A DNA stretch of 64,000 bases, taken from NCBI RefSeq assembly GCF_005405885.1, contig NZ_BJFL01000009.1, positions 62,001 through 126,000 on the forward strand. The letters run 5' to 3'. The notes below the pieces were generated by a model. That model searched no databases, was not told the DNA's origin, and worked only from the letters and a program-made list of their open reading frames with translations. A program made the translations under genes and the position numbers. How positions within the stretch are numbered: position 1 is the first letter of the stretch; every line of letters starts with the position of its first letter. Shown here in pieces: positions 55,727 through 64,000 of the stretch. This DNA is from Gandjariella thermophila. Lineage in GTDB: Bacteria > Actinomycetota > Actinomycetes > Mycobacteriales > Pseudonocardiaceae.

Positions 55727-56281
55727 GTGTACCAGGACGATGTCGCGTCAGTGCTCGTCACCGAGCAGCAGATCAGCGACAAGATCGCCGAGCTGGCCAA
55801 GCAGATCGCCGCGGACCATCCCAGCGACGGCACCAAGGCCGACCTGGTGCTGGTCGGTGTGCTCAAGGGCGCGGTGATGTTCATGACGGACCTGGCCAGG
55901 GCGCTGCCCGTGCCGGTCCAACTGGAGTTCATGGCGGTCACCTCGTACGGGTCGGCCACCTCGTCCTCCGGCGTGGTGCGCATCCTCAAGGACCTGGACC
56001 GGGACATCGCCGGCCGAGACGTGCTGATCGTCGAGGACATCATCGACTCCGGGCTCACCCTGTCCTGGTTGCTGAAGAACCTCGCCTCACGGCAGCCGGC
56101 CTCGCTGGAGGTGTGCACCCTGCTGCGCAAGCCGGACGCGGTGAAGGTGGACGTCCCGGTGCGCTACGTCGGCTTCGACATCCCCAACGAGTTCGTCGTC
56201 GGCTACGGCCTGGACTACGCCGAGCGCTACCGCGACCTGCCCTACATCGGCACCCTCGACCCCAGGGTGTACTCCAGCTAG
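55727..56281 (+). CDS. hpt: Hypoxanthine-guanine phosphoribosyltransferase
   Basis: 184-residue purine salvage enzyme. The PRPP loop is [29 protein letters not shown] is the first loop. GTG 55727 has GAGAGGGGA upstream. tilS-hpt-ftsH is a conserved bacterial order, here interrupted by the minus-strand VWA gene. Confidence 0.96.
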   Translation: MYQDDVASVLVTEQQISDKIAELAKQIAADHPSDGTKADLVLVGVLKGAVMFMTDLARALPVPVQLEFMAVTSYGSATSSSGVVRILKDLDRDIAGRDVLIVEDIIDSGLTLSWLLKNLASRQPASLEVCTLLRKPDAVKVDVPVRYVGFDIPNEFVVGYGLDYAERYRDLPYIGTLDPRVYSS

Positions 56282-56339
56282 CAGCCACCTCCGAGGTTGC
56301 CTGTGCCGGCCAAGGGCGCTCGAGGGCGCGCTCTTCGAA

Positions 56340-58043
56340 CTAGCAGTGCGGCCGGCACTGGCGTTCGACCAGCGCGTTGAACAGCACCTTGCTCATGTCC
56401 GACGGGGTGGCCGCCTGGTAGGCCTTGCCGCCGGTCGCCGCGGCGATCTGGTTCAGCGCGTCCATGTCCGCGTCCGGCCCGATGGCCACTGGAACGATCA
56501 CCACCAGCCGGTTCGGGTCGAACTCCCGGCGCAGCGTCTGCACCAGCGCGTCCAGGTCCATGTCCCCCTGGCCGTCGCCGTCGATGCCGTCGGTGAACAG
56601 CACCACCGAGTTCACCTTGGTGGGGTCGTAGTCGGCCAGCGCGGCGCGGTAGGCGGCCAGCGTGGCGGCGCGCAGCCGGGAGTTGCCGCCGACCATGCCG
56701 GGTAGCGCGGCCAGCCCCTGCTTCAGCGCGTCCCGCTGCGTGCCGTCGCCGACCGGCCTGGCCAGCGGGTTCACCGGCTGCAATTCGGTCCAGCCGTTCG
56801 GCGGGCTCTGCTGGCTGGAGAACGCCCACAGCCCGATGTTCGAGCTGTCCGGTTGCAGGCTGAGCGCGGCGAGCGCGGCGTCCCTGGTCAGCTCGATGAG
56901 GCTGGGCCCGCCCGCGATGCGGGCGCGCATCGACGAGGACACGTCGAACACGGTGATCATGCGCGCGTCGACGTTGATCACGCTCCACACCTTGAGCAGT
57001 TGCGCGGCGGCCGCCGGGGTGGGAATGGGCAGCAGCCGGGGTGCCTCGCGGCGCACGCCGTTGCTGTCCGTCCAATCGGCCGGTGCGGTCCCGTCCGGGC
57101 CGCGGAACCCGGCCTCGGTGAACTGCTGCAGCGCGGCCGGTGTGCGCAGCGCCGCCTCGAACGCGTTCACCGCCTCGTCGGTGCCGGCCGGCTCCCCGGG
57201 CCTGGCCAGCCGGACCACCGGGTGGTCCAGGTCGATCGTGCCCTCCTGCGGGTACACCGCGACCACCTCGCGCCGGCCGAGTTGGCGGTCGTGCGCGAAA
57301 ACCGCCTGCTCTGTCGCGGTGAACAGCGGCGAGCCCGTGCCGTTCGCCTGCACCCGGCCGAACGCGTCCTGCACGCTGAGGACGGAGGGGTGCGCCAGCT
57401 TGAGCAGCGCGCCCACCAGGGTGGCGGTGGGGCTGCCGTCCGTGCTTCCGGTCAGCCCGGCCAGCACGGCCAGCGTGGCCAGGCCCTCGGTGCTCGAGTT
57501 CGGGTCGCTGATCAGCACCTGGGTGGCCGGGTCGATCAGTCGCCGCCAGCTCACCGGGGAGTTCGGCCAGCCCAGCGGCCGCACGGTGGCCTCCGTGCCC
57601 GCCACCACCAGCGGCGTGCTGACCAGCGAGGAACGCACCTCCAGCCGGGGTGCGGCGTTGCCCTGGCCGGACACCGCCTGCTCGGCCTGCTGCGCCCACA
57701 GCGACGAGTCCGGAATCCACATCACCGGAGGATTGGGCTCCCCGTTGGGCAGGCTGGCGGCCACCTCGGCTGCGTTACGCGGGGTCACCTGGATCCGCAC
57801 GCACCGGCCGGCCGCGGTGGGCTGGCCGCGCTCGTAGTCGGCCGCGATCTGCCGCACCACCTGCTCCATGTCCGGAGCCACGGCGACCGGCACGGGCAGG
57901 TCTCCGGAGCAGCCGGTGCCGGCGCGCATGCGTAAGCCGACCACCGTCGCCGCCGCGGCGGCCACGGTGAGCAACAGAACTCCCAGGAGGAGGACCGGGC
58001 GGCGGAGTACCCTGGGGCGCCTGGTCTCGTGACGACCACTCAT
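56340..58043 (-). CDS. Exported substrate-binding plus VWA-domain protein
   Basis: 567 residues. The N-terminal helix (RRPVLLLGVLLLTVAAAAATVV) anchors or exports it. Residues 45-330 resemble a periplasmic binding-protein fold (VAVAPDMEQVVRQIAADY; PPVMWIPDSSLW) and 350-560 a von Willebrand A domain with the metal site DVSSSM and later LFTDGIDG. Such fusions are common in actinobacteria and of unknown role; cell-envelope assembly is a guess. Inserted on the opposite strand between hpt and ftsH. Confidence 0.87.
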   Translation of the reverse strand: MSGRHETRRPRVLRRPVLLLGVLLLTVAAAAATVVGLRMRAGTGCSGDLPVPVAVAPDMEQVVRQIAADYERGQPTAAGRCVRIQVTPRNAAEVAASLPNGEPNPPVMWIPDSSLWAQQAEQAVSGQGNAAPRLEVRSSLVSTPLVVAGTEATVRPLGWPNSPVSWRRLIDPATQVLISDPNSSTEGLATLAVLAGLTGSTDGSPTATLVGALLKLAHPSVLSVQDAFGRVQANGTGSPLFTATEQAVFAHDRQLGRREVVAVYPQEGTIDLDHPVVRLARPGEPAGTDEAVNAFEAALRTPAALQQFTEAGFRGPDGTAPADWTDSNGVRREAPRLLPIPTPAAAAQLLKVWSVINVDARMITVFDVSSSMRARIAGGPSLIELTRDAALAALSLQPDSSNIGLWAFSSQQSPPNGWTELQPVNPLARPVGDGTQRDALKQGLAALPGMVGGNSRLRAATLAAYRAALADYDPTKVNSVVLFTDGIDGDGQGDMDLDALVQTLRREFDPNRLVVIVPVAIGPDADMDALNQIAAATGGKAYQAATPSDMSKVLFNALVERQCRPHC

Positions 58044-58529
58044 CCTGCACCTGACCCGTGCGGCTCTGTGCTTGTTCCGGAACGTGCGCCGCGCTCACGT
58101 CGCCGGGGTTGTCACTCGTTTGTCTGAAGACTTTCCGCCGGTTGATTGCCCCGCGTAGCCGCACAGCCTCGCACGCCGCGGCCCTTATCGTGATGGGTCG
58201 AATATGGATTCACTCTTTCGGTCCAGTGTTCCATCTGGCTGTTCGGCGTACCGCGATCGTCGGGACGGCGGCTCCGGGAGGTACCGTGGAGGCCGGCTAC
58301 CGAGGTGCGAGAGGTCATCTCGTCGGCTGGGGTGGGAACACCGCTCGCCGCCCGCCCGTTGGTGCTCTAGGCGGATGTGGTCCCACCAGTTCCGGACTCG
58401 GGGCGGTGTGCGTACCGCGCCGGGCGGTAATCTGGTTGGACCGGGGTGCCCCGTCCGCCCGGGCGGTGGGTCGCCACAGCCCGACGTGCAAGTCAGGGAG
58501 GGTCGAGGCCGCCCGTCGGCCGTGAGTGA
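58044..58529. other. Divergent intergenic region VWA gene / ftsH
   Basis: About 490 bases without a supported gene. Copy B of the dispersed repeat lies at 58071-58109. The segment 58185-58215, with local A+T (ATGGGTCGAATATGGATTC), is the likeliest promoter area. No clear -35/-10 pair could be chosen for ftsH. Confidence 0.45.
58071..58109 (-). repeat. Dispersed repeat copy B upstream of the VWA gene
   Basis: Minus strand CCCCGGCGACGTGAGCGCGG then CGCACGTTCCGGAACAAG, 28 bases before the VWA ATG. It pairs with copy A at 5242-5277 and shares the core TTCCGGAACA with the palindrome at 5355-5370. Confidence 0.6.
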
Positions 58530-60857
58530 ATGGACCGCAAGCGTCTGCTCCGCAACCCGCTGATCTGGATCATCGCGGTGTTGCTGCTCTACTACGCCTT
58601 CAGCGTGTTGTTCGACGACACGAGGGACTACGCCCCCAAGCCGACCTCGGTCGCGTTGCAGCAGGTGCAGAACGGCAACGTCGAACAGGCCACGCTCGAG
58701 GACAAGGAGCAGCGGCTTCGGCTGACTCTGAAGAGTCCCGTCGACGGCCAGACCAGGATCATCAGCCAGTACCCGGCCGGCGGGACGGCGATCGTCTTCC
58801 AGTCTCTGCAGGGGAAGAACGTCAACTTCGACACGAAGGTGACGCAGGACTCCTTCCTTTCCCAGATGCTGGTGTACCTGGTGCCGCTGGGCCTCATCCT
58901 GCTGCTGCTCATGTGGATGATGAACAACGTCCAGGGTGGCGGTAACCGGGTGCTCAACTTCGGCAAGTCCAAGGCCAAGCAGTTGTCCAAGGACATGCCG
59001 AAAACCACCTTCGCCGACGTCGCGGGTGCGGACGAGGCTGTCGAGGAACTCGAGGAGATCAAGGACTTCCTGCAGAGTCCCGGCCGGTACCAGGCGCTTG
59101 GCGCGAAGATCCCCAAGGGCGTGCTGCTGTACGGCCCGCCGGGCACCGGTAAGACGCTGCTGGCCCGCGCGGTCGCCGGCGAGGCGGGCGTACCGTTCTA
59201 CTCGATCTCCGGCTCCGACTTCGTGGAGATGTTCGTCGGCGTCGGCGCCTCCCGGGTGCGCGACCTCTTCGAGCAGGCCAAGCAGAACGCGCCGTGCATC
59301 ATCTTCGTCGACGAGATCGACGCGGTCGGCCGGCACCGTGGCGCCGGCCTGGGCGGCGGCCACGACGAGCGCGAGCAGACGCTGAACCAGTTGCTGGTGG
59401 AGATGGACGGGTTCGACTCGCGCGGCGGGATCATCCTGATCGCCGCGACGAACCGGCCGGACATCCTCGACCCGGCGCTGCTGCGGCCGGGCCGGTTCGA
59501 CCGGCAGATCCCGGTCGCCGCGCCGGACCTGAAGGGCCGCCGGGCGATCCTCACCGTGCACGCCAAGGGCAAGCCGTTCGCTCCGGACGTCGACCTCGAC
59601 GGGCTGGCCAAGCGCACCGTCGGCTTCTCCGGCGCCGACCTGGCCAACGTGATCAACGAGGCGGCGCTGCTCACCGCGCGCCAGCACGGCAGCCTGATCA
59701 CGGGTGCCGCCTTGGAAGAGTCGGTGGACCGCGTGATCGGCGGTCCCGCACGGAAGAGCCGGGTGATCTCCGAGAAGGAGAAGAAGATCGCCGCCTACCA
59801 CGAGGCGGGGCACGCACTCGCCGCGTGGGCGATGCCCGACATCGACCCGGTCTACAAGGTCACCATCCTGCCCCGGGGCCGCACCGGCGGGCACACGCTG
59901 TCCGTGCCCGAGGACGACAAGGAGCTGATGACCCGCTCCGAGATGATCGCCCGGCTGGTGTTCGCGCTCGGCGGGCGGGCCGCCGAGGAGCTGGTGTTCC
60001 ACGAGCCGACCACCGGCGCGTCCAACGACATCGAGCAGGCCACGAAGATCGCCCGCGCGATGGTCACCGAGTACGGCATGAGCGCCCGGCTCGGTGCGGT
60101 GAAGTACGGCCAGCACGAGGGTGAGCCGTTCCTTGGCCGCCAGATGTCCCACGCGCCGGACTACTCCCTCGAGGTCGCGCACGAGATCGACGAGGAGGTC
60201 CGCGCGCTCATCGAGGCCGCGCACGACGAGGCGTGGAACGTGCTCAACGACTACCGGGACGCCCTCGACGCGCTGGTGCTCGAGTTGATCGAGCGGGAGA
60301 CCCTGCAGCGCAAGGACCTGGAGCGCATCTTCGCCACGGTGGACAAGCGGCCGCGGATCACCAAGTTCAACGACTTCGGTGGCCGCACGCCGTCGGACAA
60401 GCCGCCGGTGAAGACCCCGGCCGAACTGGCCAAGGAGCGCGGCGAGCCGTGGCCGCCGCAGCAGGAGCCCGAACCCACTCCAGTGGGCGCGCTGCCCGGC
60501 GGGCACGACACCCCGGGCGGGCCACCACGCCCCGCCCCCGAGGCGTCCGGGCCGAACGGGCGGGACCCGCACGCCGGGCACGAGCAGCAGCCCTCCGGGA
60601 CGCAGCAGGACGGCCAGTCCTACCCGCCCACCGTGCACCTGCCCGGCTCCGGGCAGCGGGGCAGCACGGCGGGGCCGCCGAACTACGACGCGCCTCCGGG
60701 CTGGAAGCCGGCCACCGTGCCCGCAGACCAGCAGGGCTGGTCGCCGTCCTGGGACCGCCCGTCCGAGCAGGAGCAGGGCGGCCAGCACGAGAGGGAGTCC
60801 AAGAACGAGCAGGAGGCCATGCGGCGGTCGATCGACACCGATCGGGACAGGCGCTGA
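58530..60857 (+). CDS. ftsH: ATP-dependent zinc metalloprotease FtsH
   Basis: 775-residue membrane AAA+ protease. Two membrane helices flank a small extracytoplasmic domain (residues 10-25 and 110-128). Walker A is [11 protein letters not shown], Walker [13 protein letters not shown], the arginine-finger region [18 protein letters not shown], and the zinc site [11 protein letters not shown]. The last 150 residues are a Pro/Gly/Glu-rich disordered tail longer than in most bacteria. It heads the folate operon as in mycobacteria. Confidence 0.97.
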   Translation: MDRKRLLRNPLIWIIAVLLLYYAFSVLFDDTRDYAPKPTSVALQQVQNGNVEQATLEDKEQRLRLTLKSPVDGQTRIISQYPAGGTAIVFQSLQGKNVNFDTKVTQDSFLSQMLVYLVPLGLILLLLMWMMNNVQGGGNRVLNFGKSKAKQLSKDMPKTTFADVAGADEAVEELEEIKDFLQSPGRYQALGAKIPKGVLLYGPPGTGKTLLARAVAGEAGVPFYSISGSDFVEMFVGVGASRVRDLFEQAKQNAPCIIFVDEIDAVGRHRGAGLGGGHDEREQTLNQLLVEMDGFDSRGGIILIAATNRPDILDPALLRPGRFDRQIPVAAPDLKGRRAILTVHAKGKPFAPDVDLDGLAKRTVGFSGADLANVINEAALLTARQHGSLITGAALEESVDRVIGGPARKSRVISEKEKKIAAYHEAGHALAAWAMPDIDPVYKVTILPRGRTGGHTLSVPEDDKELMTRSEMIARLVFALGGRAAEELVFHEPTTGASNDIEQATKIARAMVTEYGMSARLGAVKYGQHEGEPFLGRQMSHAPDYSLEVAHEIDEEVRALIEAAHDEAWNVLNDYRDALDALVLELIERETLQRKDLERIFATVDKRPRITKFNDFGGRTPSDKPPVKTPAELAKERGEPWPPQQEPEPTPVGALPGGHDTPGGPPRPAPEASGPNGRDPHAGHEQQPSGTQQDGQSYPPTVHLPGSGQRGSTAGPPNYDAPPGWKPATVPADQQGWSPSWDRPSEQEQGGQHERESKNEQEAMRRSIDTDRDRR

Positions 60858-60891
60858 CCCGCTCCGGCCGCAGCCGTTGGAGGTGGTGGCG

Positions 60892-61524
60892 GTGACCGGC
60901 ACGGTGAACTCCGCGGACTCCGTTCCGGTAGCCGGTCCTTCGGGCCGCCGACCGGGGTTCGACCAGGCCAGGGCGGAGAACGCGGTGCGGGAACTGCTGC
61001 TGGCCTGTGGTGAGAACCCGGACCGGGAGGGCCTTCGGGACACCCCGGCGCGGGTGGCCAGGGCCTACCGCGAGCTGTTTGCCGGGCTGCACACCGACCC
61101 GGACACGGTGCTGTCCCGGACCTTCGACGAGAGCCACGAGGAACTCGTCCTGGTCACCGACATCCCGCTGTACTCGACCTGTGAACATCATTTGGTGCCG
61201 TTCCACGGGGTGGCGCACGTCGGGTACATCCCGGACGTGCAGGGCCGGGTCACCGGGCTGTCCAAGATCGCGCGGCTGGTCGACCTGTACGCCAGGCGCC
61301 CGCAGGTGCAGGAGCGGCTCACCTCGCAGGTGGCCGACGCCCTGGTGCGCAAGCTGGACCCGCGCGGGGTGATCGTGGTGATGGAGGCCGAGCACCTGTG
61401 CATGGCCATGCGCGGCATCCGCAAGCCCGGCACCAGGACGATGACCTCCGCGGTGCGCGGCATCTTCAAGACCTCGGCGTCGTCCCGCGCGGAGGCGCTG
61501 GAGCTGATCAAGGGGCGGCGGTGA
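60892..61524 (+). CDS. folE: GTP cyclohydrolase I
   Basis: 210 residues; makes 7,8-dihydroneopterin triphosphate, the first step of folate synthesis. The zinc ligands are in [10 protein letters not shown] and [13 protein letters not shown] 60892 is preferred to TTG 60877 because GGAGG ends eight bases before it. The stop overlaps the folP start (GTGA). Confidence 0.96.
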   Translation: MTGTVNSADSVPVAGPSGRRPGFDQARAENAVRELLLACGENPDREGLRDTPARVARAYRELFAGLHTDPDTVLSRTFDESHEELVLVTDIPLYSTCEHHLVPFHGVAHVGYIPDVQGRVTGLSKIARLVDLYARRPQVQERLTSQVADALVRKLDPRGVIVVMEAEHLCMAMRGIRKPGTRTMTSAVRGIFKTSASSRAEALELIKGRR

Positions 61525-62366
61525 CTCACCCGCTGCTGCCGAGCCCGGGCCGGTGCGTGGTGATGGGCGTCCTCAACGTCACGCCCGACTCGTTCTCCGA
61601 CGGCGGCCGCTACCTCGACCACGACGACGCGGTGGCGCACGGCGTCGCCATGCACGCGCGCGGCGCGGACCTCGTCGACGTCGGCGGCGAGTCCACCCGG
61701 CCGGGCGCGGAGCGGGTCGCGCCCGACGTGGAGGCCGGCCGGGTCGCCCCGGTGATCCGCGCGCTGGTCGCCGAGGGCGTGCCGGTCAGCGTGGACACGA
61801 TGCGCGCCGAGGTCGCGGTGGCCGCGCTGGAGGCGGGGGCCACCGTGGTCAACGACGTCTCCGGCGGGCTGGCCGACCCCAACATGGCCAAGGTGGTGGC
61901 GGACGCCGGCGTGCCGTGGATCCTGATGCACTGGCGCGGGCACAGCCGGGAGATGGACCGGCTGGCCGAGTACCGGGACGTGGTCGCCGACGTGCGCGCC
62001 GAACTGTCCGGCCGGGCGGACGCGGCCATCGCCGCCGGAGTCGACCCGGGTGCGCTGGTGCTCGACCCGGGGCTGGGCTTCGCCAAGCGCGCCGAGCACA
62101 ACTGGGCGCTGCTGCACCACCTGCCCGCCCTGCTGGACCTCGGCTTCCCGGTGCTGGTCGGCGCCTCCCGCAAGCGGTTCCTGGGCTCGCTGCTGGCCGG
62201 TACGGACGGCACGCCGCGACCGCCGGACGGCCGGGAGGACGCCACCGCGGCGGTGTCCACGCTGGCCGCGTTCGCCGGCGCCTGGGGCGTGCGCGTGCAC
62301 GACGTGGCACGGTCGCTGGACGCGGTCACCGTGGTGGCCGCGTGGGCCAGGGGAGGACCGCCATGA
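61521..62366 (+). CDS. folP: Dihydropteroate synthase
   Basis: 281-residue sulphonamide target that joins p-aminobenzoate to the pterin. [27 protein letters not shown] and [14 protein letters not shown] are intact. GTG overlaps the folE stop and ATG of a linker overlaps its own stop. Confidence 0.96.
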   Translation: MTHPLLPSPGRCVVMGVLNVTPDSFSDGGRYLDHDDAVAHGVAMHARGADLVDVGGESTRPGAERVAPDVEAGRVAPVIRALVAEGVPVSVDTMRAEVAVAALEAGATVVNDVSGGLADPNMAKVVADAGVPWILMHWRGHSREMDRLAEYRDVVADVRAELSGRADAAIAAGVDPGALVLDPGLGFAKRAEHNWALLHHLPALLDLGFPVLVGASRKRFLGSLLAGTDGTPRPPDGREDATAAVSTLAAFAGAWGVRVHDVARSLDAVTVVAAWARGGPP

Positions 62367-62416
62367 GCGCGGCACGCCGCGGCGTGCGGCCGGGCGCCGA
62401 GAAGGGCCCGCGATGA
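62363..62416 (+). CDS. Small linker ORF 1 between folP and folB (17 aa)
   Basis: ATGA on the folP stop (62363-62366) to ATGA on the second linker (62413-62416). Peptide [17 protein letters not shown]. It is the first of two linkers in series, so ribosomes would restart twice before folB. Confidence 0.4.
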   Translation: MSAARRGVRPGAEKGPR

Positions 62417-62484
62417 GGGTCCCGAGCCGCGGCACGGGGAAGGACCACGGCGCGTGGACTCGCGGAAAAGGAGGTGCGCGGTGA
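62413..62484 (+). CDS. Small linker ORF 2 between folP and folB, MRAS-type (23 aa)
   Basis: ATGA from the first linker to GTGA on folB (62481-62484). The peptide begins [15 protein letters not shown], in line with MRASSRGSQRGHGAP from 35990. Its last codons contain AAAAGGAGG, an ideal ribosome-binding site for folB seven bases downstream. Confidence 0.48.
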   Translation: MRVPSRGTGKDHGAWTRGKGGAR

Positions 62485-62870
62485 CCGACCGGATCACGCT
62501 CACCGGCCTGCGGGTGCGGGGCTACCACGGCGTGTTCGAGCACGAGCGCCGGGACGGCCAGGACTTCGTGGTGGACGTGGTGGTGTGGCTGGACCTCGCC
62601 GGCGCGGCGGCCAGCGACGACCTGGCCGACACGCTGCACTACGGCGAACTTGCCGAGCGGGTCGCGGCGATCGTCGGCGGCGAGCCGTGCGACCTGATCG
62701 AGACGGTGGCCGGCCGGATCGCCGACGACGTGCTCGCCGACCAGCGGGTGCAGGCCGCCGAGGTGACCGTGCACAAGCCCGCCGCGCCGATCCCGCTGAC
62801 CTTCGCCGACGTCGCGGTCACGGTGCGCCGCGCCCGCCGGTCCGACCGCGGTCAGGTGGTGCCGGCATGA
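62481..62870 (+). CDS. folB: Dihydroneopterin aldolase
   Basis: 129 residues; converts dihydroneopterin to 6-hydroxymethyl-dihydropterin. The family start [19 protein letters not shown] and late [12 protein letters not shown] (catalytic Lys) are present. GTG 62481 has AAGGAGG seven bases upstream and overlaps the linker stop. Confidence 0.95.
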   Translation: MTDRITLTGLRVRGYHGVFEHERRDGQDFVVDVVVWLDLAGAAASDDLADTLHYGELAERVAAIVGGEPCDLIETVAGRIADDVLADQRVQAAEVTVHKPAAPIPLTFADVAVTVRRARRSDRGQVVPA

Positions 62871-62896
62871 GCCGGCGTGCCGGGGAGAACCCGTGA
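62867..62896 (+). CDS. Mini linker ORF between folB and folK (9 aa)
   Basis: ATGA on the folB stop to GTGA on folK (62893-62896), nine codons (MSRRAGENP). GGGGAG within it is the folK ribosome-binding site. Too short to be judged as a protein. Confidence 0.35.
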   Translation: MSRRAGENP

Positions 62897-63402
62897 CGCG
62901 GGCGGTGCTGTCGCTCGGGTCCAACGTCGGCGACCGGCTGGGCTACCTGCAGTTGGCCGTGGACGGGTTGGCGGACGTGCTGGTGGCCGCGTCTCCGGTG
63001 TACGAGACGGCGCCGTGGGGCGTGACCGACCAGCCCGACTTCCTCAACGCGGTGGTCGTCGTTTCCTCGCCGGAGGTGGACGAGTGGGGTTGGCTGGCGC
63101 GGGCGGAGCGGCTGGAGCGGGCCGCCGGCCGGGTCCGGGAGATCCGGTGGGGACCGCGCACGCTGGATGTCGACGTGGTGACCGTGGACGGGGTGCGTTC
63201 CGACCATCCCGACCTGCTGCTGCCGCATCCCGGCACGCCGGAGCGCGCCACCGTGCTGGTGCCGTGGCTGGACGTGGAGCCGGACGCGGTGCTGCCGGGG
63301 CACGGTCGCGTCGCGGACCTGCTCCGCGACATGAGTACCGAGGGCGTTCGCCGGCGGGACGACCTCACGCTGCGAGTTCCCGGACCGGCGCGGGAATCAT
63401 GA
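62893..63402 (+). CDS. folK: 6-hydroxymethyl-dihydropterin pyrophosphokinase
   Basis: 169 residues; supplies the substrate of FolP. LSLGSNVGDRLGYLQ, VYETAPWGVTDQPDFLNAV and the ATP/Mg motif GPRTLDVDVVTVDG are present. GTG overlaps the mini-linker. Its stop overlaps the next linker (ATGA). Confidence 0.96.
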   Translation: MTRAVLSLGSNVGDRLGYLQLAVDGLADVLVAASPVYETAPWGVTDQPDFLNAVVVVSSPEVDEWGWLARAERLERAAGRVREIRWGPRTLDVDVVTVDGVRSDHPDLLLPHPGTPERATVLVPWLDVEPDAVLPGHGRVADLLRDMSTEGVRRRDDLTLRVPGPARES

Positions 63403-63572
63403 CCCGACCGGCTGAACTTTCCGGTGGCATCCGCCGTGCGGCTGATTGTCCTGCCCCGACAGCCGACTCGCTCCGCACCCGGCGGATCGCGGCGACCTCG
63501 GCGTTTTCCGTGGCCGCTAGGCCGGCGCGCCCCCGTCCGGGGCTCGCTCGTCCGGGTGGGATTTCAGGATGA
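63399..63572 (+). CDS. Linker ORF between folK and the DUF3180 gene (57 aa)
   Basis: ATGA on the folK stop (63399-63402) to ATGA on the next start (63569-63572). The longest linker in the window; an Ala/Arg/Pro-rich peptide with no domain, no membrane helix and no similarity to the MRAS-type linkers. Confidence 0.42.
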   Translation: MTRPAELSGGIRRAADCPAPTADSLRTRRIAATSAFSVAARPARPRPGLARPGGISG

Positions 63573-64000
63573 GATTCACCAGAATCAGGGACCTGGTCAC
63601 GGTTGCGGTGGTCGCCGCGGTGCTGGTGCACCTGCTCGCGCGGCTCGCCTACGGCTCCCTTCCGCCGCTGCCCACCTTCGCCGGGGTCACCCTGCTGATC
63701 CTCGCCGTGATCGAACTCGTGCTCGGCTTCAACCTCCGTGCACGGATTAATCGCAAGCCGGGCGCGGCCCCCGTCCAGCCGCTGACCGCCGCCCGCGCCG
63801 TCGCGCTGGCCAAGGCGTCCTCGCTGGTGGGAGCCATCATGGTGGGCGCGTGGGTGGGGATACTCGGCTACGTGGTGCCGCGCCGCAGCGACCTCGCCGC
63901 GGCCGCGAGTGACACCCCGAGCGGGATTATTGGCGTGCTCTGCTCGGCCGCCCTGGTCGGTGCCGCGCTGTGGCTGGAGTACTGCTGCAAGACGCCCAAG
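63569..64000 (+). CDS. DUF3180 membrane protein (3' end outside window)
   Basis: First 144 residues of a protein equal to Rv3605c by place after folK. Three to four membrane helices are visible (DLVTVAVVAAVLVHLLARLA; FAGVTLLILAVIELVLGF; ASSLVGAIMVGAWVGILGY; IIGVLCSAALVGAALWL). Function unknown. The frame is open at the right edge. Confidence 0.88.
   Translation, partial: MRFTRIRDLVTVAVVAAVLVHLLARLAYGSLPPLPTFAGVTLLILAVIELVLGFNLRARINRKPGAAPVQPLTAARAVALAKASSLVGAIMVGAWVGILGYVVPRRSDLAAAASDTPSGIIGVLCSAALVGAALWLEYCCKTPK

Noticed and set aside
56290-56338. Terminator between hpt and the VWA gene
   Set aside because: The inverted repeat around AAGGGCGC/GCGCTCTT is too imperfect to call.
58185-61043. 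Minus-strand open frame of 952 codons opposite ftsH
   Set aside because: Shadow of ftsH with His/Gln/Arg-rich translation and no family signal.

Overview
The window is high-GC (over 70% by eye) actinobacterial DNA. Gene order closely follows the Mycobacterium tuberculosis neighbourhood running from nth/marP/acs, through ssd-tad, the SftH-type helicase, topA, ppa/dacB and tilS-hpt, to ftsH-folE-folP-folB-folK. Extra genes and sequence style (a cell-wall recycling cluster, an MFS/dTMP-kinase fusion, GTG/TTG starts, very short gaps) point to a filamentous actinomycete of the Pseudonocardiales (Amycolatopsis/Saccharopolyspora-like). The species cannot be fixed from the sequence alone.

Layout. 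1-8.3 kb: DNA repair (nth), thioredoxin-like protein, CoA-type Nudix hydrolase, membrane serine protease MarP, an epoxide-hydrolase-like protein lacking its nucleophile, a holin-X membrane protein, acetyl-CoA synthetase and an acetate transporter. 8.6-16.6 kb: a degenerate Fic protein and a peptidoglycan-recycling locus (murQ-murR, and nagZ-namZ-serine hydrolase as a second operon). 16.8-18.1 kb: a candidate Ms1/6S-like RNA beside a HAD phosphatase. 18.6-23.7 kb: ssd plus a Flp/Tad pilus operon. 23.9-33.7 kb: a degenerate primase-polymerase-like gene, SftH/MrfA helicase, H+-pyrophosphatase, a gene with a LexA box inside its promoter, and topA. 33.8-39.9 kb: MFS/dTMP-kinase fusion, holB, an SDR, a surface protein and tRNA-Thr(CGT). 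40-44 kb: a gene-poor accessory stretch. 44.1-48.5 kb: thioesterase, glyA under a ZTP riboswitch, MarR plus drug exporter. 48.6-58 kb: ppa, a 1400-residue DacB, metalloprotease, tilS, hpt, a VWA lipoprotein-like protein. 58.5-64 kb: ftsH and the folate operon, ending inside a DUF3180 gene.

The most unusual pattern is at gene junctions. At nine junctions (ten small frames, because folP-folB has two) the gap between two co-directional genes is filled exactly by one or two small reading frames. Each opens on the upstream stop (ATGA or GTGA) and closes on the next start (ATGA, GTGA, TTGA or TGATG). Several share DNA and peptide motifs such as MRASxRxSQRxH although they sit at unrelated loci. They look like translational-coupling linkers derived from a dispersed small element. 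No transposase, prophage, CRISPR array or rRNA was seen.
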